IMG/VR virus record: IMGVR_UViG_3300019487_000098
Location: 1-23,147 of that record
Direction: 5' to 3' (one strand)
Source: a virus
Length of the DNA stretch: 23,147 nucleotides
Under the pieces are notes generated by a model. That model ran no database searches and was not told where the DNA came from. It saw only the letters and a list, made by a program, of their open reading frames with translations. The position numbers and the translations under genes are program-made. Shown one piece after another: positions 20,120 through 23,147 of the stretch; within the stretch, counting starts at the first letter, position 1, and each line of letters opens with the position of its first letter.

Positions 20120-20332
20120 ATGTTGATACTGACGCGCCGGCCCGGAGAGACGCTCCGCATCGGCGATGACATCGAGATCAGTGTGCTGAGCGTGAAAGGA
20201 GCGCAGGTCCGCATCGGCGTGACTGCGCCCAGGAACGTACCTGTGCACCGCGAAGAGATCTATGCGCGCATCGCCGCCCAGAACGGTGGACGCGTCGGCG
20301 TAGGCGTCGGGCAGCGCCGCGCCGTCAGCTAG
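20120..20332 (+). CDS. csrA: CsrA-family carbon storage regulator / translational repressor (70 aa)
   Basis: The start is ATG 20120 with AGGAGAA about 7 nt upstream. The N-terminus [20 protein letters not shown], then [20 protein letters not shown] and [11 protein letters not shown], matches bacterial CsrA/RsmA over its whole length, with the RNA-contacting Arg6 and the VHREEI arginine kept. The tail ([19 protein letters not shown]) differs from host-type tails. CsrA binds GGA motifs in mRNAs to block translation. In a phage it could redirect host metabolism or control phage genes. It sits between the recombination genes and the SMC-like ATPase. Confidence 0.93.
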   Translation: MLILTRRPGETLRIGDDIEISVLSVKGAQVRIGVTAPRNVPVHREEIYARIAAQNGGRVGVGVGQRRAVS

Positions 20333-20437
20333 GTTGCAAGCCGGAGGCGAACTCATCGCCTGATGAGACCGGCGGGTTCCGAGACGGCTCGGAGAGACGA
20401 GCAACCACGAAAGGCGATACGCAGAAGGGCAACGATT

Positions 20438-21835
20438 ATGGGCATTCCTCAATTCAATGACCTGACTGTACTGCGCATGCAGGTCATGAACGTGAAGCGG
20501 GCGCGGCTGATCGACATCACGCCGACCGAAGTCATCACCAAGATTGCTGGCAAGAACAGACAGGGCAAAACCTCGTTCATGAATGGGGTCGAGTGGCTGT
20601 TCGGCGGCAAGGCCAAGATCCAGATGGAGCCGATTCATCGTGGCCAGCAGGTGGGGCGCTTGTACGCGGAGCTCGGCAAGGAGGGCGGGCCGGTGGAGCT
20701 GCTCGTCACGCGCACGCTGCGCATGGTCGACGACGTGGAGTGGACCACCAGTGTCACCATCGAAACGCCGTCGGGGGCGACGTTCGGCAAGGCGCAGACG
20801 TTGCTCGACGCGCTGGCCGGCAACCTGTCTTTCGATCCGTCGTTGTTCTGGAAGATGAAGCCGCGCGAGCAGTTCGACGCATTGCGCTCGTTCGTGCCCG
20901 ACTACGATTTCGATCTCAACAAATCGCTCAATGACGGCGATTACAAGAAGCGCACCGACATCAATCGAGACGCCGACAAGGCCCTCAAGGCCGCCTCACT
21001 GATCCTCGTGCGGCAAGGCACGCCCGATGAGCCGATCGACGTATCGGAGCTCGGCGCGCAACTGGAGGCCGCCGGCGAACACAACACGCAGATCGTTCGG
21101 CGCCGGAACAACCGGACGATCAAGCAGAACGAGGCGGATGCGCTCAGGGTCCAGGCCGAGAGCCATCGCAGGCGCGCGGCACAACTGCGCGCCGAAGCCG
21201 ATGAGCAGGATGTGCTCGCGGAGCAAACACTGGTGGATGCCACCGCGATCGACCAAATGATCGCTGAAGCCCCTGACCTGCCCGAGCCGAAGAGCACCGA
21301 GGCAATTCGTAGGCAGATCGACGATGCCAACGTCATCAATGCCGCCGTCGCCGAGAAGCAACGCAAGGCTCGGCTGATTGCAGAAGCCAAAGAGTATGAA
21401 TGGCAGTCCGACGAGCTGACTGCACGCATGGTCGAGCGCGAGCAGGCGAAGCGGGACGCGATCGCCAAGGGGCATCTGCCGGTGGACGGCCTGGGCTTCG
21501 GGGACGGCTGCATCACGCTGAATGGCTTTCCGCTCGACCAGGCCAGTACGGCCGAGTCCATCGACGCCTGCGTGTCGATCGCCATGGCGCTCAATCCGAC
21601 GCTGAAAGTCATCCTGATCCGCGACGGCTCATCGCTGGATTCGGAGATGCGAGAGCGCATCGCGCTGCGCGCCGGCGAGAAAGGCTATCGGGTATTCATG
21701 GAGTGCGTCGATAACGAGGGCGGTGAGCGCATCACGATCGAGGACGGTGTGGTCAAGGGCGCGCCGCCGCCGCCCGAGGAGGATGCAGCATCGCGGCCGC
21801 GCAAGTCGCTCGGCTCGAGGGGAGCGCAGGCATGA
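20438..21835 (+). CDS. SMC/RecF-like ATPase with coiled coil (465 aa)
   Basis: ATG 20438 has GAAGGG about 10 nt upstream; the longer frame to 20363 adds a non-conserved Arg-rich leader. Walker A is GKNRQGKTSF (G38-F47). Residues 190-360 are a charged helical section typical of a coiled coil (AESHRRRAAQLRAEADEQDV; VNAAVAEKQRKARLIAEAKE-like). The C-terminal half-domain has the Walker B-like LKVILIRDGSSLD and a shortened signature region. The layout fits small AAA_23/RecF-SbcC-type phage ATPases, which cooperate with nucleases in DNA repair. The partner may be the exonuclease encoded downstream. Confidence 0.8.
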   Translation: MGIPQFNDLTVLRMQVMNVKRARLIDITPTEVITKIAGKNRQGKTSFMNGVEWLFGGKAKIQMEPIHRGQQVGRLYAELGKEGGPVELLVTRTLRMVDDVEWTTSVTIETPSGATFGKAQTLLDALAGNLSFDPSLFWKMKPREQFDALRSFVPDYDFDLNKSLNDGDYKKRTDINRDADKALKAASLILVRQGTPDEPIDVSELGAQLEAAGEHNTQIVRRRNNRTIKQNEADALRVQAESHRRRAAQLRAEADEQDVLAEQTLVDATAIDQMIAEAPDLPEPKSTEAIRRQIDDANVINAAVAEKQRKARLIAEAKEYEWQSDELTARMVEREQAKRDAIAKGHLPVDGLGFGDGCITLNGFPLDQASTAESIDACVSIAMALNPTLKVILIRDGSSLDSEMRERIALRAGEKGYRVFMECVDNEGGERITIEDGVVKGAPPPPEEDAASRPRKSLGSRGAQA

Positions 21836-21888
21836 CTGCCACCTGCCTACCGGCCGAGAACCGCCCGCAGCGGTACAAGCACTCGTAA
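21832..21888 (+). CDS. Short frame or truncated gene start before the HNH gene (18 codons)
   Basis: ATG 21832 overlaps the ATPase stop (ATGA) and has GGGGAG about 7 nt upstream, the best ribosome binding site in the area. It encodes MTATCLPAENRPQRYKHS and stops in a TAATG overlap with the HNH gene. It looks like the beginning of a normal phage gene cut off by the HNH insertion, or a leader that couples translation to the HNH gene. Confidence 0.45.
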   Translation: MTATCLPAENRPQRYKHS

Positions 21889-22445
21889 TGGGCGCATTCG
21901 TCGATCTCACGGGCCGCGCATTTGGACGTTTTGCCGTACAAAAAAGAGCTATCAACTCTCGTTGGCGTGAGACTCGATGGGAGTGTCTATGCCAGTGCGG
22001 GCACAGTTCAATTGTCCGTGCCAAGCATCTCTTATCCGGCCGTAGTCGTTCTTGCGGATGTCTGAAGCGCGAACTAGCAGTGGCTCTGCACCGAGTGCAC
22101 GGGCGGACAAAGACGCCTGTATACCGCTCATGGCAGATGATGTTGAACCGTTGCTACAACGAGCGTGGCAAGGATTATCGCCGCTATGGCGGTCGCGGGA
22201 TAACGGTGTGCGATCGGTGGCGTTTCGGAAACGGCGTTCATTCCGGCTTCGAATGTTTCCTCGCGGATATGGGCGAACGGCCACCGGCCACGTCTATAGA
22301 TCGCTACCCGGATAACGATGGCAACTACGAACCCAGAAACTGTCGGTGGGCGACTCAAAGTCAACAGTGCTTCAACAAGTCGCATCCGCGGCGTGCGCGC
22401 AAGCGCGACGCCGGCATGCGCCTAGCGAAGGAGGCGGTTGGATGA
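21888..22445 (+). CDS. Free-standing HNH endonuclease with N-terminal zinc ribbon (185 aa)
   Basis: The start is ATG 21888, in a TAATG overlap and with no Shine-Dalgarno of its own. MGAFVDLTGRAFGRFAVQKR is the usual opening of this phage family. A zinc ribbon follows (WECLCQCG and SCGCL, C33-C58), then YRSWQMMLNRCYN, YRRYGGRGITVCDRW and FLADMGERP. The HNH-type end is SIDRYPDNDGNYEPRNCRWA. Genes of this type are mobile and often interrupt or flank other genes. The gene is visibly less GC-rich than its neighbours, which supports recent arrival. Its last bases supply a strong GGAGG for the next gene. Confidence 0.88.
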   Translation: MGAFVDLTGRAFGRFAVQKRAINSRWRETRWECLCQCGHSSIVRAKHLLSGRSRSCGCLKRELAVALHRVHGRTKTPVYRSWQMMLNRCYNERGKDYRRYGGRGITVCDRWRFGNGVHSGFECFLADMGERPPATSIDRYPDNDGNYEPRNCRWATQSQQCFNKSHPRRARKRDAGMRLAKEAVG

Positions 22446-23143
22446 CATCTATCATTCTTGATGTTGAGACGACGGGTATTGATGAGCCGGAAGTCATCGA
22501 GCTTGCCTTTATGGGGCCACTTGATGCGCCCTTGTCTGACGCATCGACCATCGAATATCGATACCGCCCGAGCAAGCCAATCACCTTGGGGGCGATGGCA
22601 ACTCACGGCATCATCGAAGCTGACCTCGCCGATTGTGAACCGTGGAGCGCGAGTGCTTTCACGCTTCCGAGCTCCACACAGTTTTTAGTAGGCCACGGTA
22701 TCGATTACGACTGGAAGGCGATCGGCTCACCTGACATCCGACGTATCTGCACACTCGCCCTCGCCCGCGCGGCTTGGCCGACTCTCGATTCACATAAGCT
22801 CTCGGCATTGATCTATCACCTGTATCCGCACGGCATGGCGCGCGAGCTCGTGAAAGGAGCGCACAACGCCGCAGCCGATGTCGGGCTGTGCTATCGCGTG
22901 CTCGGTGCGCTCTGGGATGTCGCCGGACGGCCCGACACGTGGGAGCGGTTCTGGCAGATCTCGGAGAAGGCGCGCGTCCCCAAGGTGATGAGCTTCGGCA
23001 AGTTCGGTCCGAAGAATGGCCAGCCCGGCATGTTGATCAGTGAACTGCGACGCAAGAACCCGAGCTACGTGCGTTGGCTCCTCAGCGGTGCATGCGATCA
23101 GGTCAACGATGATCCGTATCTGCAGAAGGCGCTCACGCAATGA
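22442..23143 (+). CDS. ExoX/DnaQ-like 3'-5' exonuclease (233 aa)
   Basis: ATG 22442 overlaps the HNH stop (ATGA). The DEDDh motifs are D7 and E9 in ILDVETTG, D90 in GHGIDYDW, and H141 and D146 in GAHNAAADVGLC. The C-terminal part MSFGKFGPKNGQPGMLISEL, then PSYVRWLLSG, is the small domain often found after phage ExoX-like nucleases. The enzyme would trim 3' ends during recombination or proofread. The complete stop is at 23141-23143, and a possible next ATG overlaps it at 23140. Confidence 0.88.
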   Translation: MTSIILDVETTGIDEPEVIELAFMGPLDAPLSDASTIEYRYRPSKPITLGAMATHGIIEADLADCEPWSASAFTLPSSTQFLVGHGIDYDWKAIGSPDIRRICTLALARAAWPTLDSHKLSALIYHLYPHGMARELVKGAHNAAADVGLCYRVLGALWDVAGRPDTWERFWQISEKARVPKVMSFGKFGPKNGQPGMLISELRRKNPSYVRWLLSGACDQVNDDPYLQKALTQ

Positions 23144-23147
23144 GCCA

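Noticed and set aside
1-23147. CRISPR array, insertion sequence or integrase attachment site
   Set aside because: No regularly spaced repeats of array type, no transposase and no integrase gene were seen in the window.

Overview
The window is one contiguous stretch of a GC-rich, λ-like temperate tailed-phage genome or prophage. It carries a portal, large and small terminase subunits, a divergent repressor/Cro-like switch, a replication module and a recombination module. Codon use, the CsrA-family protein and the RecT/YqaJ-type genes suggest a proteobacterial host, possibly of the Xanthomonadales or Burkholderiales type. That host assignment is an inference. No integrase, capsid or tail gene is visible, so the element continues beyond both ends.

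Layout: about 13.4 kb on the left is a leftward operon with tightly overlapping genes. It runs from the Cro-like regulator at about 13.4 kb through a ribbon-helix-helix-like protein, a λ O-like initiator with an internal candidate origin (11.80-12.01 kb), a helicase-loader-like partner, small conserved phage proteins, a RuvC-like resolvase, a secreted fibronectin-III protein and a Fis-like HTH protein. A 136-nt structured element follows, then the small terminase, several small proteins, a tRNA-Tyr, the large terminase and the start of the portal gene. A CI-like repressor is divergent from cro. A small island of a lipoprotein and a membrane protein (14.07-14.87 kb) looks like lysogenic-conversion cargo. 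From 15.09 kb a rightward early operon carries a DUF1566 protein, a chain of small overlapping genes, a YqaJ/λ-Exo-type exonuclease, a probable single-strand annealing protein, csrA, an SMC/RecF-like ATPase, an HNH endonuclease and an ExoX-like 3'-5' exonuclease. Related operator-like palindromes occur as a pair in the cro/repressor divergent region and as a pair in front of the rightward operon, so one repressor probably controls both early operons.

The most unusual feature is in the large terminase. Its Walker B region is interrupted by a 356-residue class-1 intein. The space between the intein's splicing blocks is filled, on the opposite strand and in exact codon register, by a complete 256-aa HNH homing endonuclease gene (NUMOD4, HNH_3, two HTH repeats). 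The endonuclease start codon is the reverse complement of the conserved block F histidine codon. Its TAG stop is the reverse complement of a leucine codon at the end of block B. Normal inteins carry their endonuclease in the same frame as the splicing domain; here splicing domain and endonuclease are convergent genes read from the two DNA strands. Other candidate RNA or DNA structures are the element upstream of the small-terminase cluster, a long GGA-containing hairpin in the csrA leader and an iteron array in the initiator gene.
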